From an uncultured Ruminiclostridium sp. (lineage in GTDB: Bacteria; Bacillota; Clostridia; Oscillospirales; Ruminococcaceae): a stretch of DNA of 64,000 bases. Both the position numbers and the translations under genes were made by a program. Shown here in pieces: positions 1 to 7,278 of this stretch (the first letter of the stretch is position 1; each line of letters opens with the position of its first letter). Under the pieces are notes generated by a model. It had not been told where the DNA came from. It saw nothing but the letters and a program-made list of their open reading frames with translations, and made no database searches. Location of the stretch: positions 124,001 to 188,000 of the forward strand of contig CANQED010000001.1 in the NCBI GenBank assembly GCA_947594425.1, in the 5' to 3' direction.

Positions 1-641
1 TCGCGCAGCCTGTCAACATAACTGCTCCAGCCGCGGTGCATCAAAAGCAATTCCTCACCGTACAAGTCGCTTATCGTAAGCTTTTCCTTTTGAGCAAGCG
101 GGTGATAAATAGACACCGCACAGCAAAGCGGCTCTTTAGTTATTTCAAGTCCCGCGCACCCGCGCACCTCGAGCAAGGTATCGTCAAAAAGCCCCGTCAC
201 CACGTCGATATTCTGCCCGAGGTTTTTGAGAATTTCCCGCGCATTTTCGGGCGTATTCTCGAATGGCACGAGCTGAAAGCTGATATCCGAGCAGTGCTCG
301 TGAATTTTCGGCCATAAATCTGTCAGTATCTGCGCGGGAGTCATCGGCGACGTGCCGATACGGATAACAGCGCTCTTCTCAAGGCTCGCGTTTCTCGCGC
401 GGCGTACAGCCTCTTCGCTGTAGGACAGGATATATTTAGCGTCGGTGTAAAGCGACTCGCCCGCTTTGGTGAGCTTCAGTCCCCTGTGCGTCCGCTCAAA
501 GAGCTGCACGCCGACTTCGTTTTCTAAAAGATTTATCTGCTTAATAACCGCGGTGGAGGTTATGTAAAGTTCCTCCGCCGCCTTGTTAAAGCTGCCCGCC
601 TCGACTATCGCGACAAAGGTCTCGAGATGTGTGTTGTTCAT
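1..641 (-). CDS. LysR-family transcriptional regulator (3' end beyond window)
   Basis: About 213 codons are visible; the C-terminus lies outside the window. The N-terminus (residues 1-60) is a typical LysR winged helix-turn-helix: it opens MNNTHLETFVAIVEAGSFN, continues with a KAAEELYITSTAV recognition region, and ends with FERTHRGLKLTKAG. The rest looks like the start of the substrate-binding-type effector domain (IRIGTSPMTPAQIL). The start is ATG at 641, behind an AAAGGAG site 8 bases upstream. It lies 33 bases downstream of the GH30 gene on the same strand, so the two may be co-transcribed and the regulator may control carbohydrate genes. That role is inference; no effector can be read from the sequence. 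Confidence 0.9.
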   Translation of the reverse strand, partial: MNNTHLETFVAIVEAGSFNKAAEELYITSTAVIKQINLLENEVGVQLFERTHRGLKLTKAGESLYTDAKYILSYSEEAVRRARNASLEKSAVIRIGTSPMTPAQILTDLWPKIHEHCSDISFQLVPFENTPENAREILKNLGQNIDVVTGLFDDTLLEVRGCAGLEITKEPLCCAVSIYHPLAQKEKLTISDLYGEELLLMHRGWSSYVDRLR

Positions 642-674
642 TACTCCCGCTCCTTTCTTGATTAATAGTATCTT

Positions 675-2096
675 TCAACTGCTCTGTTTTAATTCCGCGA
701 TAAATGTCGTCACGGAATTTGCTTTAAGCTTAGCTGAAAAGCCCGACTTTTGCATAATACAAATATCGCCAAGCTCCGCCCAGTGCTCGCCCGTTTCAAT
801 ATCCCCCGAGGTTCTGACCGCGTGGATATTTTCCGACCCGAGCGAAAAGCCCGCTAGCTCAAAATCGCACATTATGTCCTCTGCGCGGTCGTTTACCACG
901 ACTATGCAAAGATATTTTTCGTCGTAGGCGGCGAGGGCGTTTTCGCCGATATGCACTATTGTCATTTTCGGGCGGATGTATCTGCTGAACTGCCCCATTA
1001 CATAATACTTTTGCGTAAGGAGAACGGTCTTATTATCGTGGTCTGCGACCGCAAGTCCCCAGTACCCCGAGTTAAGGTCTAAAGCGCCTCTGTCCTTGTT
1101 GCCGTTATAGCCTTCCTTGCTGATATGGCTGTCAATTATCTGCCACATTATCCATGCCGAGGGTGAGAGGGCGTTTATATCTCTGATGATTTTTTTAGCA
1201 AACCACAGCGGTGCCGCCATTTCTCCCGCGTTCTCCCCCGCCGTGCCGCCGCCGTCGGTCTCACTCATCCACAGCTCAAAGCCGACTTGCCGTGAAAGCT
1301 CGCCGAGCTTTTCCGCGCCGTTTTCGTCGTAGGAGTGGGTATTTATCCGCCCGATAACCGCTTTAGCCGTGTCAGAATACGCCATATACGCGTTGTATTG
1401 GTATTCGCAGCCCGTTTCGTCGCTTGCCGCAATAATAATGTCGGACAGCCCCGCCGCTTTAAGCGCATTAGCGGTTTCGGTTATTATCCTCGACTGAGAA
1501 TTTCCGAGGTCAAAGTGGCAGCCCTCCTGCTTCCAATTATTTGCCCACCAAAAATCGGTGCTCGGTTCATTCATAGGGGAAAGAGAGGTCACTTTTATAT
1601 TCATTTGCTCAACGATATATTTTGTAACATCCGCCAAATATTTTGCAAAATCCTCATAAGCGTCCTCGCGGAGATTGTCCTTAGCGGGGTCGGCATTTCC
1701 CGACGAGCAGCCGCTAACGGTCATATAATACGGCGGCGAATTAGAAAACACTTCTACAATAGCGTCCTCGCCCGCCGCCTTATATGCCCGAGCAAGCGCA
1801 TTTAGCTGATTTCTATCGGCGGTGACGTCATAAGCCGCACTCTCCGAGGACTTCCACCCCGGAACAGCAGAGTCGGTGCGGGTGATATGGTGATGATCCG
1901 GCGCGTCGCCGCCGCCGATATTGTACCGCATTATATTCAGCCCGAGCTTATCCTTGGAGAAAAATAAGTCCGCTATTTGCCGCGTCAGCTTATCGGAATA
2001 CCCCACGCGGTTAGCCCACCAGCAAAGGCTTGTCCCCCAGCCGTCAAATTTTCTCCCCGACAATTTAATGTCAACGGTCATCTTGATACTATCCAT
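675..2096 (-). CDS. Glycoside hydrolase family 30 (endo-beta-1,6-galactanase-like)
   Basis: A 473-residue GH30-type enzyme. It opens with a FDGWGTSLCWWANRVG segment like that of GH30 beta-1,6-galactanases. The probable acid/base is E177 in SPMNEP and the probable nucleophile is E279 in LWMSETDG. The (beta/alpha)8 barrel spans roughly residues 10-380, followed by the beta side domain usual in this family. No signal peptide or membrane segment is present, so it probably acts in the cytoplasm on imported oligosaccharides. The ATG start at 2096 follows a GAGGT site, and a plausible promoter lies at 2125-2153. The family is clear; exact substrate (galactan, xylan or glucan side chains) is inferred from the N-terminal motif only. 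Confidence 0.88.
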   Translation of the reverse strand: MDSIKMTVDIKLSGRKFDGWGTSLCWWANRVGYSDKLTRQIADLFFSKDKLGLNIMRYNIGGGDAPDHHHITRTDSAVPGWKSSESAAYDVTADRNQLNALARAYKAAGEDAIVEVFSNSPPYYMTVSGCSSGNADPAKDNLREDAYEDFAKYLADVTKYIVEQMNIKVTSLSPMNEPSTDFWWANNWKQEGCHFDLGNSQSRIITETANALKAAGLSDIIIAASDETGCEYQYNAYMAYSDTAKAVIGRINTHSYDENGAEKLGELSRQVGFELWMSETDGGGTAGENAGEMAAPLWFAKKIIRDINALSPSAWIMWQIIDSHISKEGYNGNKDRGALDLNSGYWGLAVADHDNKTVLLTQKYYVMGQFSRYIRPKMTIVHIGENALAAYDEKYLCIVVVNDRAEDIMCDFELAGFSLGSENIHAVRTSGDIETGEHWAELGDICIMQKSGFSAKLKANSVTTFIAELKQSS

Positions 2097-2124
2097 TTTT
2101 TACCTCGCAAAATATGATAGTAAC

Positions 2125-2153
2125 ATTTTACCATAGTTTTAAGCAAAATTCAA
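2125..2153 (-). promoter_or_regulatory. Promoter of the GH30 gene
   Basis: Read on the minus strand: TTGAAT (-35, 2148-2153), 17-base spacer, TAAAAT (-10, 2125-2130), about 30 bases before the GH30 start codon. Confidence 0.6.
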
Positions 2154-2228
2154 TACCGAGCCCTTATTTCTGCCCGATTTTTAAAAAAATCGCCCGACAG
2201 CGCGTGCAATTTGTCCACATATGTCGCA

Positions 2229-2257
2229 TTGACATTTGTCTATAAATGGTGTAAAAT
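2229..2257 (+). promoter_or_regulatory. Promoter of the ECF sigma operon
   Basis: TTGACA (2229-2234), 17-base spacer, TAAAAT (2252-2257). An AT-rich leader of roughly 105 bases follows before the likely TTG start. It looks like a sigma-A promoter rather than an autoregulated ECF promoter. Confidence 0.65.
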
Positions 2258-2370
2258 AATTAATAGAAAAATTTTTTAAAAAAATTTTTTTGAAGTGTAA
2301 CAAATCGCGGTTTTTTCGGATTATTATATTAGAAGGGATTTTCCGACGACCGCGCGAAGAGGGTGATAGG

Positions 2371-2892
2371 TTGGCGGTCAGCTCGGAAAATAAAGCCGAT
2401 AAGAAAAAATTCGAGCTATTATACGCGTCGCATAAGAACGCGATGTTCGCCTACTCGAATTATATACTTAAAGACCCTCAGCTTGCCGAGGACGCGGTGC
2501 AGGACGCGTTTATCGCGGTCTTAGACAATCTTGACAAGATCGACGACCCGTTTTCTAAAAAGACGCGCTGCTACCTTATCACCATTGTAAAAAATGCCGC
2601 GTACAAAATTTATAACAAGCGGAAAAAAGAAGTTGTCTGCGACGATCCCGATATCTTTTCGATAACGGACGACAGCTGTGTAGACGACGACGCTAAAGAG
2701 CTGATGTCGGCTATAAACACCCTTAACATAAACTATTCGTCGGTGCTGGTGTTAAAGTATTACATAGGCTTGACAGATAAGGAGATATCGCAGTCGCTGG
2801 ATATCAGCGAGGTAAATGTGAGAGCAAGGCTTGCACGGGCAAAGGCGGCGCTCAAAAAAATGCTTGCAAAGGAGGACGAAACAAATGGATGA
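2371..2892 (+). CDS. ECF-type RNA polymerase sigma factor
   Basis: A 173-residue sigma-70 factor of the ECF size class. Region 2 covers about residues 15-80 (AFIAVLDNLDKI, then TRCYLITIVKNAAYKI). Region 4 lies near the C-terminus (LVLKYYIGLTDKEISQSLDI, then NVRARLARAKAALKKML). The start chosen is TTG at 2371, 8 bases after GAGGG; an in-frame TTG at 2290 has no ribosome binding site. The stop overlaps the start of the next gene by 8 bases, so the pair is translationally coupled. It probably redirects RNA polymerase under control of the membrane anti-sigma partner. Targets are unknown; the large surface-protein gene downstream is convergent. Confidence 0.88.
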   Translation: MAVSSENKADKKKFELLYASHKNAMFAYSNYILKDPQLAEDAVQDAFIAVLDNLDKIDDPFSKKTRCYLITIVKNAAYKIYNKRKKEVVCDDPDIFSITDDSCVDDDAKELMSAINTLNINYSSVLVLKYYIGLTDKEISQSLDISEVNVRARLARAKAALKKMLAKEDETNG

Positions 2893-3541
2893 TAAAGATT
2901 TTGAAGAATTGCTGAATAAAACATTTAAAGACCACGCCGATAATTATTTGAATATAAACGACGAAACGCCGCATATTTTCTCGGAAAAGTTTGAACACAG
3001 CATAAATAAAGCGGTCGAAAAGAAATTCAGAAAGCCTATCCCTTTTAAAAAGATCATCAAGCCGCTGTGCGGATTTGCCGCCGCGGCGGTAGTGCTTGTG
3101 ACCGTTCCGTCCGTGCTGACCGTTTTCTATAAAGGCGAGCCGCTGTATTTTAACGACGACTTATGCCAAAGCTCCGTCACGACCGAAACCGAGGACGACG
3201 GGATGGTATTCACCTGGTCGGATTATAAGCCTATCGACGACAGCAATGCGACCGACATACCGAGTATACATTCCAGCTTCACGGTGGAGGAGGATGGCTA
3301 TTATACCGTAGAGCTGTCGACATTTAATAATGGCTACGAAAAAGGCACTATCACCTTTTATCGGCTGGTAGACGAGAAAAATTCGCTGTATGTAAAAGAT
3401 GCGACATTCTGCGTGCCGGAGCATTTTATCGGCATCCCGACGATCTATACTACGCTGCGTTTTCAGGCGGGAATTTACGCCGCGGTGACGTCCAGCGACG
3501 ACAGCAATGACCAACCGAATTACGCTTATTCCATAAGGTAA
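2885..3541 (+). CDS. Membrane-anchored putative anti-sigma factor
   Basis: A 218-residue protein with a cytoplasmic N-terminal part (about 1-60, MDDKDFEELLNKTFKDHAD), a single membrane helix near residues 62-80 (GFAAAAVVLVTVPSVLTVFY), and an extracellular domain of about 135 residues with no recognised motif. The ATG at 2885 is preceded by AAGGAGG inside the sigma gene. Topology, tight coupling to an ECF sigma gene and an acidic N-terminus fit an anti-sigma factor whose outer domain senses an envelope or substrate signal. No zinc-binding HxxxCxxC motif is visible, so it is not of the classical ZAS type. Function is inferred from context. Confidence 0.7.
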   Translation: MDDKDFEELLNKTFKDHADNYLNINDETPHIFSEKFEHSINKAVEKKFRKPIPFKKIIKPLCGFAAAAVVLVTVPSVLTVFYKGEPLYFNDDLCQSSVTTETEDDGMVFTWSDYKPIDDSNATDIPSIHSSFTVEEDGYYTVELSTFNNGYEKGTITFYRLVDEKNSLYVKDATFCVPEHFIGIPTIYTTLRFQAGIYAAVTSSDDSNDQPNYAYSIR

Positions 3542-3545
3542 AAGC

Positions 3546-3577
3546 ATCACCGCCGCTTTTATAGCGGCGGTGATTTT
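3546..3577 (+). terminator. Terminator of the sigma/anti-sigma operon
   Basis: An 11-bp perfect stem (ATCACCGCCGC with its complement, loop TTTTATA) followed by TTTT, immediately after the anti-sigma stop codon. Confidence 0.8.
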
Positions 3578-3595
3578 ACATTCATATAAAAACAC

Positions 3596-3626
3596 AAATA
3601 CCGCACGCCTAAGACGTGCGGTATTT
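3596..3626 (-). terminator. Terminator of the Asp-Thr repeat protein gene
   Basis: A 12-bp perfect stem (3596-3607 pairs with 3615-3626, 7-base loop), with a T-rich tract following on the minus strand. It sits 20 bases past the stop codon of the surface-protein gene. Confidence 0.75.
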
Positions 3627-3646
3627 TGATTATTTTGGTTTAGCGA

Positions 3647-6600
3647 TTATTTCTTTTTGCGCTTTCCGCTGACAACGCTTGCTGCCGCGAGTGCTGCCGC
3701 TGCGAGAGCTCCGAGACCTGCTGCCGCGTCAAGACCTACGCCGGTGTTCGGGTTGGTGCCCTGAGGTGTAGTCTGGTCGAACTCTACGGTAGGTATACCG
3801 CTCTGAGGCGTCGGCTGAGTGAAGCTTATCGTGTAGTCGGTGTCAGCATCGACATCATTATCGGTATCCGTATCAGTGTCGGTATCCGTATCGGTATCGG
3901 TGTCTGTGTCCGTATCGGTATCGGTGTCCGTGTCAGTATCCGTATCGGTATCAGTATCAGTATCGGTATCTGTGTCAGTGTCAGTATCAGTGTCTGTATC
4001 CGTGTCGGTGTCGGTGTCTGTATCGGTATCGGTATCCGTGTCAGTATCGGTATCCGTATCAGTATCCGTGTCTGTATCGGTGTCAGTGTCAGTGTCAGTG
4101 TCTGTGTCTGTATCGGTATCCGTGTCAGTGTCAGTATCGGTATCAGTGTCAGTATCGGTATCGGTGTCCGTATCGGTATCGGTATCCGTGTCAGTATCTG
4201 TATCGGTGTCTGTATCGGTATCGGTATCAGTGTCTGTATCGGTATCGGTGTCGGTATCAGTATCGGTATCCGTGTCTGTATCGGTATCAGTGTCCGTATC
4301 GGTGTCACCGTCATCGAAATCGGTATCGGTATCGCCGTCGCCACCGTCGGTATCTGTATCGGTATCAGTGTCAGTATCCGTGTCAGTGTCGCTGTCGGTG
4401 TCGGTGTCCGTATCAGTATCGGTATCCGTGTCTGTATCGGTGTCGGTGTCAGTGTCCGTATCGGTATCCGTGTCTGTATCGGTGTCCGTGTCCGTATCAG
4501 TGTCAGTGTCGGTATCGGTATCCGTGTCCGTATCAGTATCGGTGTCCGTATCAGTATCGGTATCGGTGTCCGTATCGGTATCGGTATCGGTATCCGTGTC
4601 AGTGTCTGTATCGGTGTCCGTGTCAGTGTCGGTGTCCGAATCAGTATCAGTATCGGTGTCAGTATCCGTATCGGTATCGGTATCAGTGTCAGTGTCGGTA
4701 TCGGTATCCGTGTCCGTATCAGTATCGGTGTCCGTATCAGTATCGGTATCGGTGTCCGTATCGGTATCGGTATCGGTATCCGTGTCAGTGTCCGTATCAG
4801 TATCCGTGTCACCGTCATCGAAATCGGTATCGGTATCGCCGTCGCCACCGTCGGTATCTGTATCAGTATCAGTATCGGTATCCGAGTCAGTGTCACTGTC
4901 GGTATCGGTATCGGTATCGGTATCCGTATCAGTGTCTGTGTCGGTGTCCGTATCGGTGTCGGTGTCTGTATCCGTATCGGTGTCGGTGTCTGTATCCGTA
5001 TCGGTGTCCGTATCTGTGTCCGTATCAGTATCAGTATCGGTATCGGTATCGGTATCCGAGTCAGTGTCGGTGTCTGTATCTGTATCGGTATCGGTGTCCG
5101 TATCTGTGTCCGTATCAGTATCAGTATCGGTATCGGTATCGGTATCCGAGTCAGTGTCGGTATCGGTATCGGTATCTGTGTCGGTATCCGTATCAGTATC
5201 GGTGTCGGTGTCCGTATCGGTGTCGGTGTCTGTATCCGTATCGGTGTCTGTATCCGTATCAGTGTCCGTATCGGTATCGGTGTCCGTATCCGTGTCGGTG
5301 TCGGTATCGGTGTCCGTATCCGTATCGGTATCGGTGTCCGTATCAGTATCCGTGTCGGTATCGGTATCAGTGTCCGTATCGGTATCGGTATCAGTGTCGG
5401 TGTCCGTGTCAGTATCCGTATCGGTATCAGTATCAGTATCGGTATCGGTATCCGTATCGGTGTCTGTATCCGTATCAGTGTCTGTATCGGTATCGGTATC
5501 TGTGTCGGTGTCCGTGTCGGTATCGGTATCAGTATCAGTATCAGTATCCGTGTCGGTATCGGTATCAGTGTCCGTATCGGTGTCTGTGTCAGTATCCGTA
5601 TCGGTGTCGGTGTCTGTATCAGTATCGGTGTCTGTATCGGTATCGGTGTCCGTATCTGTATCTGTATCGGTATCAGTGTCCGTGTCGGTATCGGTATCCG
5701 TATCTGTGTCAGTGTCCGTATCAGTATCGGTATCGAAATCGTCATCGGACATCGGGATATCGAAGGTGTTCCAGCCGAACTCCATGCCGCCCTTATAGGA
5801 CTTAGCTATCAGCTGACCCTCGAGGTGGCGCTGTTCGCCGTTTACGTGCGAATTAGCAGCGAGAAGTGATCCGGTGTAGCCGTAAAGGTCTACGGTGCCC
5901 GCGTCGGTAACGTTAATCAGGAAGTTGCGGTATCTGTGCTCGGGATCGTTGTACTGGCTTACCTGCTGGCCATTGATGGTAACGTAATTTACACGCAGAT
6001 TAAGTACGGTGTCCTCGTCGCCGCCGACAATGTTAAGCAGTATCGTCGAGCCCTCGGGTATGTTGTTGAACGAAAGGCCTACGGGCATGCCGTTGGTGCT
6101 GTTGTTGAGCTCGTCAGCTGTTATTGTAAATACGTTAACGCCCTCCGAATATCCGGTAAACTCAAATACGCCCCAGTTGTAGGAGTATACGCCGGTGGTC
6201 TCCATAGCGGCGAGCTTGCGCGAAGCGTTTCTCAGCTTATCAAAAGCGTCGCTGAAGTTGAAGTCGGTCTTTTCGTTAACGCCGCCGATAACGGTAACGC
6301 CGCTCTGCTGATTGGAGAACTTATCCGAAACCTCGTTAGCCCAAATAACGCGTCCGCTGTCGCTGACCTTAAAGTCAGCCTTGCCGCCGACGATAACATC
6401 GGCCGCGCCCTCTCCGCCGAGGTCCTCATTGTTAAATGTGAACCATCCGTCGGAAGCGGTAACGGTGAGATCTCCGCCGACAGCGGCACGTCCGCCGCAG
6501 TCGGAGCCCTCGAGCACAGCGTCCTCTTCAACGAATATGCCGAAACCTGCGGCATATCCGAGCAAGCCGTTTACGGACTCGTAGGACTTCTCTTCAACGT

Positions 6601-6892
6601 CCATTCCGAGAAGAGAATCATAATCGATATTCTCCTGATCAAACGAACCTGCGTCAGCGGTAGCAAGCACTGACGGAAGATCCGTGTGGTAAACACTGTC
6701 AGTATAGTAGGTCTGCGATGCACCCTGTCCGAACAGATCCATATCCACGGTATTTGTCGGGGCTGCGGTGGGCAGCGAGAAAAGGCGTGCAAACAACATA
6801 TTGATAGCGAATACAAACGCTACTATCTTCCTGAGTATCTTCTTTCTCGTTGAAAGTCCGTTCTCGGGAACATTCTTTACATTGTCTGTCAT
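3647..6892 (-). CDS. Giant secreted choice-of-anchor A protein with (Asp-Thr)n repeat and NPNTG C-terminus
   Basis: A 1081-residue surface protein. The signal peptide covers about residues 18-45 (KKILRKIVAFVFAINMLFA). A choice-of-anchor A-type domain follows (about 95-385), marked by DCGGRAAVGGDLTV, VIVGGKADF and EGQLIAKSYKGGMEFGW. Residues about 387-1011 are almost pure Asp-Thr dipeptide, with occasional DS and two GGDGDTDTDFDDGD spacers. The C-terminus has NPNTG (1047-1051), an Ala/Leu-rich membrane helix and a KRKKK tail, resembling a sortase sorting signal. ATG at 6892 follows AAGGAGG. The repeat would be a long, very acidic, extended stalk, probably Ca2+-binding or O-glycosylated on Thr (inference). 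Ligand unknown. Confidence 0.85.
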   Translation of the reverse strand: MTDNVKNVPENGLSTRKKILRKIVAFVFAINMLFARLFSLPTAAPTNTVDMDLFGQGASQTYYTDSVYHTDLPSVLATADAGSFDQENIDYDSLLGMDVEEKSYESVNGLLGYAAGFGIFVEEDAVLEGSDCGGRAAVGGDLTVTASDGWFTFNNEDLGGEGAADVIVGGKADFKVSDSGRVIWANEVSDKFSNQQSGVTVIGGVNEKTDFNFSDAFDKLRNASRKLAAMETTGVYSYNWGVFEFTGYSEGVNVFTITADELNNSTNGMPVGLSFNNIPEGSTILLNIVGGDEDTVLNLRVNYVTINGQQVSQYNDPEHRYRNFLINVTDAGTVDLYGYTGSLLAANSHVNGEQRHLEGQLIAKSYKGGMEFGWNTFDIPMSDDDFDTDTDTDTDTDTDTDTDTDTDTDTDTDTDTDTDTDTDTDTDTDTDTDTDTDTDTDTDTDTDTDTDTDTDTDTDTDTDTDTDTDTDTDTDTDTDTDTDTDTDTDTDTDTDTDTDTDTDTDTDTDTDTDTDTDTDTDTDTDTDTDTDTDTDTDTDTDTDTDTDTDTDTDTDTDTDTDTDTDTDTDTDTDTDTDTDTDSDTDTDTDTDTDTDTDTDTDTDTDTDTDTDSDTDTDTDTDTDTDTDTDTDTDTDTDTDTDTDTDTDTDTDTDTDTDTDTDTDTDSDTDSDTDTDTDTDTDGGDGDTDTDFDDGDTDTDTDTDTDTDTDTDTDTDTDTDTDTDTDTDTDTDTDTDTDTDTDTDTDTDTDTDSDTDTDTDTDTDTDTDTDTDTDTDTDTDTDTDTDTDTDTDTDTDTDTDTDTDTDTDTDTDTDTDTDTDTDTDTDTDTDTDTDSDTDTDTDTDTDTDTDGGDGDTDTDFDDGDTDTDTDTDTDTDTDTDTDTDTDTDTDTDTDTDTDTDTDTDTDTDTDTDTDTDTDTDTDTDTDTDTDTDTDTDTDTDTDTDTDTDTDTDTDTDTDTDTDTDTDTDTDTDTDTDTDTDTDTDTDTDTDTDTDTDTDTDTDTDTDTDTDTDNDVDADTDYTISFTQPTPQSGIPTVEFDQTTPQGTNPNTGVGLDAAAGLGALAAAALAAASVVSGKRKKK
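3860..5733 (-). repeat. Hexanucleotide coding repeat (GAY-ACN)n
   Basis: About 1.87 kb of six-base units GAY ACN on the minus strand. All four Thr third bases and both Asp codons occur, so it is not a simple homogeneous microsatellite. Two non-repeat islands near 4307-4350 and 4811-4854 encode GGDGDTDTDFDDGD. Longer exact duplications exist inside it (4501-4605 with 4687-4791; about 5002-5070 with 5092-5160). The units keep long open frames on both strands; these are by-products. Confidence 0.95.
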
Positions 6893-6991
6893 AAAATCGG
6901 CCTCCTTGCAAGGCTGTAAAACCTTGGTATTATACTTTATTCCGCAGGGTGCGGATATGTGCCGCGACCCTCGGGTTCTTTCCGTACTTTA

Positions 6992-7020
6992 ATTATAAAG
7001 CGGGCGAAAACTCGTGTCAA
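6992..7020 (-). promoter_or_regulatory. Consensus promoter of the Asp-Thr repeat protein
   Basis: On the minus strand TTGACA (7015-7020), exactly 17 bases, TATAAT (6992-6997): a perfect sigma-A consensus. The leader is about 90 bases and contains a small hairpin near 6941-6955 (TCCGCA, GGG, TGCGGA). Confidence 0.85.
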
Positions 7021-7169
7021 GTTTTTCGGCAAAAAAATTTTATTATTTTCTACGAAATTTTTCACGAATTTTTGGGGTGGATTTTGTGAAAATTGACAAT
7101 AAATTTATCGCTTTTCGAGGCTTTTAAAAAGTATTTGTCCGCATAATATGACTTAACATATGCGGCGAA

Positions 7170-7198
7170 TTGACTTTTAGGGCGAAATGTGGTATTAT
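7170..7198 (+). promoter_or_regulatory. Promoter of the carboxypeptidase/MurF-like fusion
   Basis: TTGACT (7170-7175), 17-base spacer, TATTAT (7193-7198), about 75 bases before the ATG at 7279. The 386-base gap 6893-7278 holds this promoter, the divergent one at 6992-7020 and AT-rich sequence without further visible features. Confidence 0.75.
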
Positions 7199-7278
7199 TA
7201 AATTAGGTATTGATTTTTAACCGGCGAGCGAAACTAATATGTATATCCACATACTATAATATATAGGAGGATGATGAT

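Noticed and set aside
3860-5733. Possible CRISPR array
   Set aside because: The repeat is a six-base coding unit without alternating unique spacers, and no cas genes are present.
3840-5798. Long plus-strand frame encoding Ser-Val repeats, and a second minus-strand frame of Ile/Pro/Thr repeats, across the repeat region
   Set aside because: Both are by-products of the six-base GAY-ACN unit, which never forms stops in these frames. Neither has a ribosome binding site or signal peptide; the Asp-Thr frame has signal peptide, domain and anchor.
6893-7278. Possible small gene in the gap before the fusion gene
   Set aside because: Only two divergent promoters and AT-rich sequence are seen; no frame has a ribosome binding site.
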